Shown: one piece after another, positions 8,868 through 16,581 of the stretch | Layout of the letters: every line of letters begins with the position of its first letter | Position numbering within the stretch: the first letter of the stretch is position 1 | DNA from: an uncultured Saprospiraceae bacterium | GTDB taxonomy: Bacteria; Bacteroidota; Bacteroidia; Chitinophagales; Saprospiraceae | Assembly (NCBI GenBank): GCA_938016265.1 | Contig: CALLWB010000002.1 | Coordinates: forward strand, 62,001 to 126,000 | DNA: 64,000 nucleotides | Direction: 5' to 3' | Translations under genes and position numbers: made by a program | Notes under the pieces: generated by a model | What the model was told of the DNA's origin: nothing | The model's database searches: none | What the model saw: the letters and a program-made list of their open reading frames with translations, nothing else

Positions 8868-9947
8868 ATGAAGCAGTACAAAACAATTGTAGTAAAAGTC
8901 GGAACTAATGTGCTTACAGGGGAACAAGGTTTACTGGACCACGATCATATCAAGCATTTGACCGATCAACTAGCCACCCTCAAAAAACAAAACATCAAAA
9001 TTATTTTAGTCTCTTCTGGAGCGGTAGGCGCAGGAAAGGCAGTCCTCCCACCAGCTACTAATGAACTAAATAAAGTGGTGAGAAGGCAAGTACTTTCTTC
9101 TGTAGGCCAAATTCAATTGATGAATTTGTATACCTCCAATTTCTCGGAGCATCAAATTTTCTGTGCGCAGTTGCTAGTCACCAAGGAAGATTTTAGAGAC
9201 CGGATTCATTATTTGAATATGAAAAATTGCTTCCTTTCACTGCAAAGGGAGGAGATTATTCCAATTGTCAATGAAAATGATGTTGTTTCTGTAAGTGAAC
9301 TAATGTTTACAGACAATGATGAACTAGCTGGTTTGATCGCCTCCATGGTTAATGCGGATGCACTGATCATTCTCACAAATGTTGACGGAATTTACGACGG
9401 CCACCCAGAAGCTGCAACCAGTCAACTAATCACCGAAATCCAACCAAATGATCCTGGTATTCTAGCAGCAATTTCTCCTACAAAATCAAAATTCGGCCGC
9501 GGAGGAATGCTCACCAAATACAGAATCGCCAGCAAAGCAGCTAGCGTGGGAATTGCCACTGTTATTGCTAACGGGAAAAGACAAAACATTCTAGTAGACA
9601 TTCTCAACAATGATTTTGTAGGCACCAGCTTTCTACCAGAGCAAAATGTCTCCAATCTCAAAAAATGGATTGCGTACAATGAACCAACAAATACGGTGGT
9701 AATCATAAATGAAGGGGCAAAACAAGCGCTTTGCTCATCTGAAAAAGTATCCAGCCTGCTTCCAGTTGGAATTGTAGCCATCAATGGGAATTTCAAAAAG
9801 GGAGATCTGATAAAAATTGCAGACCAAAACAATCAACAAATTGGCCTCGGCATCGCACAATACAATTCTGAAAAAGCGACCAAATTTATTGGCGTACAGG
9901 ACAAAAAGCCGCTCATACACTACGATTATTTATTTATTGAAAAATAG
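8868..9947 (+). CDS. proB: Glutamate 5-kinase
   Basis: This 359-residue enzyme phosphorylates L-glutamate with ATP, the first step of proline synthesis in the cytosol. The amino-acid kinase domain shows VVKVGTNVLTG at the N-terminus, SSGAVGAGK (about 56), the glutamate-binding NENDVVS (about 139), and NVDGIYDG with FGRGGMLTK further on. A PUA domain occupies about 275-359 (VVIINEGAKQAL ... GIVAINGNFKKGDLI). Length and order fit the two-domain ProB form. The gene lies 5 bp before proA, so the two are cotranscribed. Feedback inhibition by proline is a family property and is not visible here. Confidence 0.96.
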   Translation: MKQYKTIVVKVGTNVLTGEQGLLDHDHIKHLTDQLATLKKQNIKIILVSSGAVGAGKAVLPPATNELNKVVRRQVLSSVGQIQLMNLYTSNFSEHQIFCAQLLVTKEDFRDRIHYLNMKNCFLSLQREEIIPIVNENDVVSVSELMFTDNDELAGLIASMVNADALIILTNVDGIYDGHPEAATSQLITEIQPNDPGILAAISPTKSKFGRGGMLTKYRIASKAASVGIATVIANGKRQNILVDILNNDFVGTSFLPEQNVSNLKKWIAYNEPTNTVVIINEGAKQALCSSEKVSSLLPVGIVAINGNFKKGDLIKIADQNNQQIGLGIAQYNSEKATKFIGVQDKKPLIHYDYLFIEK

Positions 9948-9952
9948 GGTTC

Positions 9953-11209
9953 ATGGATTCGCAGGAGATATACCAACAATTGGCGCTAGTGGCCAAATCA
10001 AGCAGGAAATTAATAAAAATTTCAGATCAGGAGATTGCCACGATTTTGGAAGAACTCGCCACGCTCACTCTAGTAGAAACCGACTTTCTACTGCAAGAAA
10101 ACAAAAAAGACCTGCAAAGAATGGATCCTGAAAATCCTAAATATGACAGACTTCAACTTACGCCTGCACGCCTAAAAGATATTGCGGACGATCTGCGAAA
10201 AGTAGCCCTTCTCCCCTCTCCTCTTCACCAAACGCTGGAGAAAAGAACACTACCAAATGGGTTAGAAATTTCAAGAGTGTCAGTTCCATTAGGTGTTATT
10301 GGGATTGTCTATGAGTCCAGACCCAATGTCACTTTTGATGTTTTCGCGCTCTGCTTGCGATCTGGAAATGCGACGGTTTTGAAAGGAAGTCGGGATGCGC
10401 ACTACTCCAATCTGGCTATTATTCAACTCATTCACCAAGTACTGGACAACCATGGAATAAAAGGAGTTTGTTATCTTGCGCCTAGTGATCGGGAAGCATT
10501 GTTGCCTATTCTGCAGGCAGACAACTTCATTAACACGGTCATTCCCAGAGGTGGCCAGGGGCTCATCAATTTTGTCCGGGAAAATAGTAAAATTCCTGTT
10601 ATCGAAACGGGTGCTGGTATTGTGCATACTTATTTTGATGAAACTGCTGACCTCGAAAAGGGAAAGGCGGTCATCTGCAATGCAAAAGCCAGGAGAGTCA
10701 GTGTTTGCAATGCGCTGGACTGTTTGGTGATTCATCAATCTCGGTTGTCTGATTTGCCAGAGCTCCTTGGTGAATTGATTGATATACATAAAGTTACGGT
10801 CTTTGCTGACGATCGGTCTTTTGCTGCTATGAATGGCCATTTTTCTGCACCTTCATTACAAAAGGCAGCGGTCGACAGTTTTGGTACAGAGTTTCTATCC
10901 TTAAAAATGTCTGTAAAAACAGTAGACGACCTGGAGGAAGCCATGGACCACATTGCCCAATACAGCTCTAAGCATAGCGAAGCGATTATCTCTGAAAACC
11001 AGGAGACGGTTGATTATTTCTTGATGAATACGGATGCTGCTGTCGTCTACGCCAACACCTCGACTGCATTTACGGATGGGGGGCAATTCGGCCTAGGAGC
11101 TGAAATTGGAATAAGCACGCAAAAGTTGCATGCCCGTGGCCCTATGGGATTGCAGGCGTTGACTAGCTACAAATGGATAGTAAAAGGAAGCGGGCAAATA
11201 AGGAGCTAG
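9953..11209 (+). CDS. proA: Gamma-glutamyl phosphate reductase
   Basis: This 418-residue NADPH-dependent enzyme reduces gamma-glutamyl phosphate to glutamate semialdehyde, the second step of proline synthesis. It has the aldehyde-dehydrogenase-like fold with VPLGVIGIVYESRPNVT (about 112), LKGSRDAHYSN, IPRGGQGLI, the catalytic Cys in RVSVCNALD (about 251), and TAFTDGGQFGLGAEIGIST near the C-terminus. Starting with ATG 5 bp after proB, it completes a proBA operon. proC is not in the window. Confidence 0.96.
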   Translation: MDSQEIYQQLALVAKSSRKLIKISDQEIATILEELATLTLVETDFLLQENKKDLQRMDPENPKYDRLQLTPARLKDIADDLRKVALLPSPLHQTLEKRTLPNGLEISRVSVPLGVIGIVYESRPNVTFDVFALCLRSGNATVLKGSRDAHYSNLAIIQLIHQVLDNHGIKGVCYLAPSDREALLPILQADNFINTVIPRGGQGLINFVRENSKIPVIETGAGIVHTYFDETADLEKGKAVICNAKARRVSVCNALDCLVIHQSRLSDLPELLGELIDIHKVTVFADDRSFAAMNGHFSAPSLQKAAVDSFGTEFLSLKMSVKTVDDLEEAMDHIAQYSSKHSEAIISENQETVDYFLMNTDAAVVYANTSTAFTDGGQFGLGAEIGISTQKLHARGPMGLQALTSYKWIVKGSGQIRS

Positions 11210-11422
11210 CTACCATTACACTATACAAAAAAACTTAAAGTAACAGGAAAACCAAGTAGTTCAGATGGTTGTTTTTTCTAATTTAATTCAACGTAAAATA
11301 ATTTTTATTTAAATTAATCCTTCCTGAAACTGGACTTTTTTGAATGATTATCATATATTTACGATCCAATCCAATTCTCGTCAAATAAGAACAATTAACA
11401 AGCCAGTTAATATCTATATGCT

Positions 11423-12070
11423 ATGAATGATGTAAAAGTTCGCTTTTTACACCCTTCAGATGGGAATAGTATCGCCGTTTCTATACCAGAAGGAGTAAAA
11501 GTCAAAGAAGGTGTCAACCAATTGATACGAAATGGATTCTTGCCAAAATGTAAGGAGGGCTATCTGCTATCTTGCCACCAGGGACAACTATTGGACATGG
11601 AGGATGTATTTTCAGAACGCGCCCTAAGTGACGGAGATGCCATAACCATTCAACTAAAATCGGATGGAAATGCGGCCTCTGATGACCTTCCAGACCACAA
11701 TACTTTGGAGGAAAAACCACAAGCAGTAACCTTTTCCGAAACCTACCAACCACAAACCTCTAACAACGAATCGCTAGAAGAAATCTGGGCCGCCGTTCGT
11801 CAATTGGAAGAGAAACAAAACAACACGTTTCAGGTTATTGAACATCTCAAAAATCAAGGCACTGCCAACAAATCTGTTGAAAGCTACGAAGACATCAATA
11901 CCATAATCAAGGATTTGAAAAAGATGGGTGGGGTAAAAACTCCTAGAGTATCCATCTTAAACCGAACGGCCTACTGGCAGTTGTTTGTGGCTGCTTGCCT
12001 TGGAGGGGCTTGTTACTTGTTCAATTCTTCGTCTGTGGCGATGAACTGGTTGTACCAGCTTGTCATTTGA
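11423..12070 (+). CDS. Tail-anchored membrane protein with N-terminal ubiquitin/YukD-like domain
   Basis: This 215-residue protein is of unrecognised family. Residues 1-77 read as a beta-grasp fold: strand VKVRFLHP, strand/turn SIAVSIPEG, helix VKVKEGVNQLIRNG, then EGYLLSCHQGQLLDMEDVF and the closing LSDGDAITIQL. The ending 'L-x-D-G-D-x-I-x-I' and overall length recall YukD/EsaB-type ubiquitin-like proteins. A charged, low-complexity linker and a short helical region follow (SLEEIWAAVRQLEEKQNN). One C-terminal transmembrane helix (about 187-212, LFVAACLGGACYLFNSSS) leaves the Ub-like domain in the cytosol. There is no C-terminal di-glycine, so conjugation is unlikely. The next gene (109 bp downstream) is also a small membrane/coiled-coil protein, and the pair may act together. 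Confidence 0.6.
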   Translation: MNDVKVRFLHPSDGNSIAVSIPEGVKVKEGVNQLIRNGFLPKCKEGYLLSCHQGQLLDMEDVFSERALSDGDAITIQLKSDGNAASDDLPDHNTLEEKPQAVTFSETYQPQTSNNESLEEIWAAVRQLEEKQNNTFQVIEHLKNQGTANKSVESYEDINTIIKDLKKMGGVKTPRVSILNRTAYWQLFVAACLGGACYLFNSSSVAMNWLYQLVI

Positions 12071-12179
12071 TTTTTTTGAAAAATGAAGAAACGCAGCATT
12101 CGCCAAAGCAAAATAAACCAAGACCAATTGCTTTGAAAATCGAATCACTGTACCAATCAAAGACTAAAATTGAGAACCA

Positions 12180-12800
12180 ATGAATGAAATATTACAAACC
12201 TTGCAAAATGACCTGACCTTTTATCTGGTTATGTTTTGCGTGTTGTTGTTTGGGGGACTAGCGATCTGGATGATGGCAAAAATGAGATCCCTTACAGAAG
12301 TCAACCACTTAAAAAGTGAAATCGACCGCCTTGAACTGCAGCAGTACGAGAAACTCGAAAACTGTGAAGATCAGTGCCAACAAATTGAAGAAGAAATCCG
12401 AGTATTACTTAGCGACCTCCGAAACTCTATGACAAAAGGCGAGGTAGATAAAGTAAAAGGTATTCGAAATACAATTAGCCACACGATTTGTACAGATTTC
12501 GTGGATGCCTATTATCGGTATACCCGATTAGCCTCCCGACTGTATAAAAATGACGCTGTTAAAATGGAATCGTTTTTAAACAAGAAACTTTTGCCCTTCC
12601 TTGAAGTCTCTGGGAATGTGGTATCCGTGATTAATCAGCGAAACGTGTTGGCGATGGCAGAGGCAAAATCATTAGTGATTCACACTAAAACCTTTGCATT
12701 CGCAACAGATTTGGTAGAAACTACCATTGGAACGTTTGATTTCACCAAAAGAAAAGAATTCAATCGACAAATCAGCCAATTAAATCTTAAGGCAGCCTAA
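12180..12800 (+). CDS. Membrane-anchored coiled-coil protein, unknown function
   Basis: This encodes 206 residues with one N-terminal transmembrane helix (about 14-35, FYLVMFCVLLFGGLAIWMMA). A coiled coil follows (about 40-90, HLKSEIDRLELQQYEKLENC ... IEEEIRVLLSDL), then a helical C-terminal domain. I do not recognise the family. It sits 109 bp after the ubiquitin-like membrane protein with no clear terminator between them and is followed by a hairpin, so the two probably form one transcript. Base use resembles its neighbours. Confidence 0.65.
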   Translation: MNEILQTLQNDLTFYLVMFCVLLFGGLAIWMMAKMRSLTEVNHLKSEIDRLELQQYEKLENCEDQCQQIEEEIRVLLSDLRNSMTKGEVDKVKGIRNTISHTICTDFVDAYYRYTRLASRLYKNDAVKMESFLNKKLLPFLEVSGNVVSVINQRNVLAMAEAKSLVIHTKTFAFATDLVETTIGTFDFTKRKEFNRQISQLNLKAA

Positions 12801-12839
12801 ACTTAATAGTTGGTTTGGTATTATTGAGCGAAATAATTT

Positions 12840-12865
12840 GCCCGGAGTTCCTTAATTCTCCGGGC
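12840..12865 (+). terminator. GC-rich hairpin ending the Ub-like/coiled-coil pair
   Basis: The arms GCCCGGAG (12840-12847) and CTCCGGGC (12858-12865) form a perfect 8-bp GC-rich stem with a 10-nt loop, 39 bp after the coiled-coil gene stop. The following CTCTTGTAT is only a weak T tract, so this is a probable but not ideal intrinsic terminator. Confidence 0.6.
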
Positions 12866-12914
12866 CTCTTGTATAATACCATTATGAAAAGAGTTATCTC
12901 TTTATACTCCTTTA

Positions 12915-12938
12915 TTAATGGTTTGTTACAACCATTAA
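12915..12938. repeat. Short palindrome TTAATGGTT / AACCATTAA
   Basis: Perfect 9-bp arms with a 6-nt loop (tgttac) lie in the gap before the beta-barrel gene. It has no T tract. It may be an operator or an RNA hairpin; nothing else supports a role. Confidence 0.35.
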
Positions 12939-13197
12939 CAAATTCTTAATGAAATACCATCATTTTTAAGAAATAAATAACTAGTTGATACACCCCGATT
13001 TAGGCAATTTTGAACGTTTAGAGAACATCATGGCACACGATTCGCAATAAGAGTTATCGATTGTCATTTTCTAAACAAAAAAAATCGCCTATAGTACATT
13101 ACTACATTTCATAATTTATCATCGAGGTTGTTGCTGTTGGACGTTCGCCTATTTGGAAAACGGAAATCGAAATGACTTCATCCAAAAAATCAGAACT

Positions 13198-13764
13198 ATG
13201 AAAAAGTATATGTGCTTTATCGCTTTATCGCTTGTTGGAGTTTCATTGATGGCTCAACCTTATTACAATGCAATTGGTGTCCGTCTGGGAAAACAATATG
13301 GCATTTCTGTCCAACAAAAGATCTACAATAATTTTACTGTCGAAGGGTTATTTCATTATGACTTTCGTAATACTAGCTCCATCAGTGTCGTAGGAAAACA
13401 GTATAAAAAAATCATCCTGCCTAACCTTAACTACTATTATGGTGGCGGACTTCACAAAGGCTGGATAAAAGACAACATTCTGGAAAGTGATGACGGTGCA
13501 AAAGTAGACGCAGAAGGCAATACGTCAGATCCCTTTGGTATAACTGGGGTTGCCGGATTGGAAATGACTTTAGGCCGTTTTAATATTGGAATGGACTACC
13601 GACCAAACATCAATTTCACAGGAGGAGGTGGTTTGTTGGACCACAATACAGCCTTCAGTATCCGCTATGTCATCATGAAAGACAAGCAACCATTCAAAAC
13701 TGGTAACAAAAAGAAGAAACGGAAAAAGTCTGCAAAAAAACCAATACTAGGTAAAAAGAGATAG
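13198..13764 (+). CDS. Small outer-membrane beta-barrel protein with Lys-rich tail
   Basis: The ATG at 13198 gives 188 residues with signal peptide MKKYMCFIALSLVGVSLMAQ. The mature region has alternating amphipathic strands and Gly/Tyr/Phe turns typical of 8-stranded OmpA/OmpW-like barrels: YYNAIGVRLGKQYGISVQQK, NFTVEGLFHYDF, LNYYYGGGLHKGW, FNIGMDYRPNINFTGG. A final strand (AFSIRYVIM) should end the barrel. It is followed by an unusual run of about 30 mostly Lys/Arg residues (KKKKRKKSAKKPILGKKR), which would lie outside or in the periplasm. The function is unknown. Confidence 0.7.
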   Translation: MKKYMCFIALSLVGVSLMAQPYYNAIGVRLGKQYGISVQQKIYNNFTVEGLFHYDFRNTSSISVVGKQYKKIILPNLNYYYGGGLHKGWIKDNILESDDGAKVDAEGNTSDPFGITGVAGLEMTLGRFNIGMDYRPNINFTGGGGLLDHNTAFSIRYVIMKDKQPFKTGNKKKKRKKSAKKPILGKKR

Positions 13765-13778
13765 TGGGCTAGATATGA

Positions 13779-13986
13779 ATTGCAATGCCTCTCTGCGGCG
13801 CGTGGCAAATAATAGAAAATCTCGCTTCTCGCAATTGCAAAAGGCAACGATCTCCTTCTCGCTTCTGTAAAGAATAAACGGGTGCGGTTTACTCAACTAT
13901 GGCGACGCGCAGCCTTCAACCTGCTGTCGTCGTAGTTTTTATTTTGGTGGTGTATGGTGAAAACGCATTGCAATGCACCTCTGCGG
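13779..13986. repeat. Pair of 20-bp direct repeats flanking an intergenic stretch
   Basis: ATTGCAATGCCTCTCTGCGG (13779-13798) and ATTGCAATGCACCTCTGCGG (13967-13986) match at 18 of 20 positions. They lie 188 bp apart, between the beta-barrel gene and the convergent DUF697 gene. The enclosed sequence shows no gene. Confidence 0.6.
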
Positions 13987-13990
13987 TTGG

Positions 13991-14467
13991 TTATTCTTCG
14001 TCGGTTGTTGGTTCGTCCTTTTTGTCTTTGTCGGCTGGGCCTTCAAGTCTTTCTTTTCCCCTTTCGTACCATTCCTTGAACATATCTTTGGCCTCATCCA
14101 TATCTATATCATTTATAGATCCGCTGCTTACCATATAATAGGTAAAGACTTTTCCTACAGCATAAGTAGATGCGCCGGCCATAATCGGCATGGAGATCAT
14201 CCCTAAAACTGATCCAAATCCAGGTATTGCTTTCAACAGACTGGCGCCAATACGCGCAGTAACACTAGCATTTAATGCGAGAATGAAAGACCTCGATGAT
14301 ATTTCGGAATAGTCTTTTCCATAAGCCTTGGAGATTCTTCTCAACATATCAAGCTGCACTGCTGTTACGGCAATAAAGTCACCAATAGGAATCGGGATTA
14401 CTCCTGCTCCAGCTGCCCAAACAACGCTATTATCAATTATACTTTTTATTTCTGCCTGAGTTGCCAT
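13991..14467 (-). CDS. DUF697-family membrane-associated protein
   Basis: The ATG at 14467 gives 158 residues; the frame extends 13 codons upstream without a better start. The core resembles DUF697 (YcjF C-terminal type). It has a helix with V-V-W-A-A-G-A-G-V-I-P-I-P-I-G-D-F (about 13-33), 'LDMLRRISKAYGKDYSE', and a Gly/Ile-rich amphipathic or membrane segment, LLKAIPGFGSVLGMISMPIM (about 75-100). The C-terminus is strongly acidic and charged. These domains are often linked to membrane-associated GTPases, but none is adjacent here. Confidence 0.75.
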   Translation of the reverse strand: MATQAEIKSIIDNSVVWAAGAGVIPIPIGDFIAVTAVQLDMLRRISKAYGKDYSEISSRSFILALNASVTARIGASLLKAIPGFGSVLGMISMPIMAGASTYAVGKVFTYYMVSSGSINDIDMDEAKDMFKEWYERGKERLEGPADKDKKDEPTTDEE

Positions 14468-14618
14468 TTTCTTTATTTTTAATGTAGAATATTCGCCGAA
14501 AGGCAAAGATACTTAATGAATACCTTTCAAAATTGACAATTTCAGGAAACTATATCAAGGTTTATAGACAAGATTTATCAATTCTTGGACGAATGGCGTA
14601 TTGTTAGTTATTGAGTTG

Positions 14619-14682
14619 CTAGGTTATTGGGTTATCAAGTACTTGTATATTTTTTGAAACGTCTAATCACTTAATAACCTAG
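14619..14682. repeat. AT-rich intergenic inverted repeat
   Basis: CTAGGTTATT (14619-14628) and AATAACCTAG (14673-14682) are perfect 10-bp arms inside a wider tract built from TTATTGAGTT/TTGGGTTAT-like words on one side and AATAACCTAGTAAGG-like words on the other. A related word set appears at 46484-46570 in the exporter operon, so it may be a dispersed repeat. Confidence 0.45.
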
Positions 14683-14709
14683 TAAGGTAATACCCTAGTA
14701 ACTAAACAA

Positions 14710-14750
14710 AAATCCCTGACCACCTCAAAAATAAGGTCGATCAGGGATTT
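14710..14750 (-). terminator. Intrinsic terminator of HMG-CoA reductase
   Basis: AAATCCCTGA (14710-14719) and TCAGGGATTT (14741-14750) form the base of a longer imperfect stem that continues inward with CC..ACCT pairing to AGGT..CG. On the minus strand the stem runs into TTTTTGTTTAG. It lies 27 bp after the reductase stop. Confidence 0.8.
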
Positions 14751-14777
14751 AATATTAAATCTTAGAAATTTTAATTC

Positions 14778-16322
14778 TTATCTGTTTCTTCCGTACTTCT
14801 CGTGGCTGGAAACCCAGTCGGAAGAAGAGATGGCACTCGCTAAAGAAATCTCTCCGGCAAGAACAACTCCGGCAATGACTTCCGCAAATTTATTGACTCT
14901 GTCTTTTCCGTAACAATCCATCAATTCCAAGCATTCTCGTTGTGTGGCTAGTTTTGTACCACCACCATACGTCGCAATAATCAAGGAAGGAATCGTTATC
15001 GATATATATAGGTCCTTATTGGCGGTAACTTCTGAATGGATAATTCCGGCAGAAGACTCTGCTACGTTGGCGACATCCTGTCCAGTCGCTATAAAAATTG
15101 CTGTAATGCCGTTTGCAGAGTGACATCCATTGTTGTTTGCTCCAGAAAGAATGGCACCGACATTAGCAATTTGGCCATGGTAGACCAATTGTTCTGGCTC
15201 TACCCGCATCCGTTGGATTAATACATCTCTAGGAATCGTACATTCTGCAGTTACCCGTTTTCCCCTTGTCCGCATAACATTCACCTGTGAGGCTTTCTTA
15301 TCAGTAGCCAGATTTGACTCGAGGTAGAAGTTAGTGACCTTATGATCCTTGTAAGCATCCAAAATCCAGGAGCAAGCAGCGAAAGTTGCACGCCCTACCA
15401 TATTCTGTCCAGCAGCATCACCTGTAGTAAAGTTAAATCTTAAATAAGCAAATTTGCTTGCTAGGTAAGGATCGATGTATTTCAACTTCCCAATTGAGGT
15501 AGTCGCTTCTGCCTCTTCAGCTATTTTTTCAAAATTGGCGTAACACCAATCTACAAAATCTCTTGCGCCTCTCGCGTCTTCAAATACAAAAACCGGCGCT
15601 CTTTGCATCACATCTCGCTGAACGGTACATTTTACCCCACCACTCAGGTTCAATACTTTTATTCCTCTATTGTAAGAAGCAACCAGTGTTCCTTCAGCAG
15701 TTGCCATTGGTACAAGAATATCACCTTGATAATGCTCCCCATTGATTTTTAGCGGGCCTGCAAATCCGATAGGTACCTGAGCCACTCCTGTAAAATGCTC
15801 ACAATTGCCATCTGTAATATGCGGATCAAAAGAATACTGAGGTAGGTGTACCAATTTCTTACCAGTATATTCTTCTACAAAATTCTGGCGTTTCTTAATG
15901 ATCTCGTCGGAGAAGTCATCCTCGTTATCTCTTGGAATTCTAACTTCGTTATCTATCTTTTTGGTGATCGTATCATCTACAGTTAATGTCAATTTGCCGA
16001 AAGGCTTTGCTTTAAATTTTATCTCAATCTCATGTTTTCCTTCGGGTAAATGGTCCATTTCAGCAACAACATTCACAATTTTACGTAAAGGAAAGTCAAT
16101 TGGATTTGCAGCAATTTGCGCAGCAGGGATAGGATCCGTACCAACAGAAGAAAGACTTATTTTGGAAAGTGGTATCTCCTGACCGGCTATTTTGAGAGAA
16201 AACATATCGGTAAAAGAGGCATCGCTAAGTCTGTTTTTTACGGCAAATGTAACTCCGTTAGCTACATTCTTTAAGCTGCCCAGCGTATAAAGCTGCTTTA
16301 ATATCATCTTTGGTATTAACAT
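14778..16322 (-). CDS. Hydroxymethylglutaryl-CoA reductase (class I-like)
   Basis: The enzyme reduces HMG-CoA to mevalonate with NAD(P)H, committing carbon to isoprenoids through the mevalonate pathway. Started at 16322 it has 514 residues (16307 is also possible; the frame is open to 16427). Visible family motifs are EHFTGVAQVPIGFAGPLKI, VPMATAEGTLVASYNRG, the D-A-x-G-x-N-M segment (GDAAGQNM), the lysine motif NLATDKKASQ, the SGANNNGCHSANGITAIFIA block, the IATYGGGT dinucleotide loop, and a His-containing SSHEKYGR near the C-terminus. TDKK and the C-terminal His resemble class I enzymes. There is no N-terminal membrane domain. A -7 element and a terminator suggest a single-gene transcript. 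Confidence 0.92.
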   Translation of the reverse strand: MLIPKMILKQLYTLGSLKNVANGVTFAVKNRLSDASFTDMFSLKIAGQEIPLSKISLSSVGTDPIPAAQIAANPIDFPLRKIVNVVAEMDHLPEGKHEIEIKFKAKPFGKLTLTVDDTITKKIDNEVRIPRDNEDDFSDEIIKKRQNFVEEYTGKKLVHLPQYSFDPHITDGNCEHFTGVAQVPIGFAGPLKINGEHYQGDILVPMATAEGTLVASYNRGIKVLNLSGGVKCTVQRDVMQRAPVFVFEDARGARDFVDWCYANFEKIAEEAEATTSIGKLKYIDPYLASKFAYLRFNFTTGDAAGQNMVGRATFAACSWILDAYKDHKVTNFYLESNLATDKKASQVNVMRTRGKRVTAECTIPRDVLIQRMRVEPEQLVYHGQIANVGAILSGANNNGCHSANGITAIFIATGQDVANVAESSAGIIHSEVTANKDLYISITIPSLIIATYGGGTKLATQRECLELMDCYGKDRVNKFAEVIAGVVLAGEISLASAISSSDWVSSHEKYGRNR

Positions 16323-16424
16323 AAATCTACTTTTTTTGTGGTGTGCGAAATGAAGGGCTGAAAATAATAAATTTTCATCAATTAAAATAGGTTTATCGCT
16401 ACTTAGGTACAAATTGCAAAAAGT

Positions 16425-16432
16425 CAAAAATA
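16425..16432 (-). promoter_or_regulatory. -7 element (TATTTTTG on minus strand) of HMG-CoA reductase
   Basis: CAAAAATA on the plus strand is TATTTTTG on the minus strand, matching TAnnTTTG. It lies about 100 bp upstream of the chosen start at 16322. It also argues against the longest frame, whose start at 16427 would fall inside it. Confidence 0.45.
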
Positions 16433-16581
16433 TTCAATGGCTAGCGCACATAAATATTCTAATATTAATTGTATTTTTGCTTAGTTTTTCACTTTTAGTA
16501 GAATAATTCTATTATTTTGTCTTTTTAAATTTATAATTAGACGTATTTATATTAAATAATCGCTGACACAAACTTAGTAGG

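Larger units (their letters stand above)
12801..13197. other. Intergenic region with two hairpins
   Basis: No gene is credible in this stretch. It contains the terminator-like hairpin at 12840-12865 and the palindrome at 12915-12938. The rest is AT-rich with no clear -7 element before the beta-barrel gene. An in-frame ATG at 13153 would extend the next gene by 15 residues but would bury its signal peptide. Confidence 0.5.
14468..14777. other. Intergenic region with AT-rich inverted repeat and HMGR terminator
   Basis: There is no gene here. The stretch holds the AT-rich repeat tract with arms at 14619-14628 and 14673-14682 and the HMG-CoA reductase terminator at 14710-14750. Nothing else is evident. 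Confidence 0.5.

Noticed and set aside
11423-12070. Ubiquitin conjugation (E1/E2/JAB) system
   Set aside because: The Ub-like protein has no C-terminal Gly-Gly and ends in a transmembrane helix, and no E1, E2 or JAB-type gene is nearby.
13865-13990. Plus-strand frames at 13899-14206 as a membrane protein
   Set aside because: They overlap the DUF697 gene on the other strand, which has clear family motifs, and their hydrophobic character is an antisense effect.
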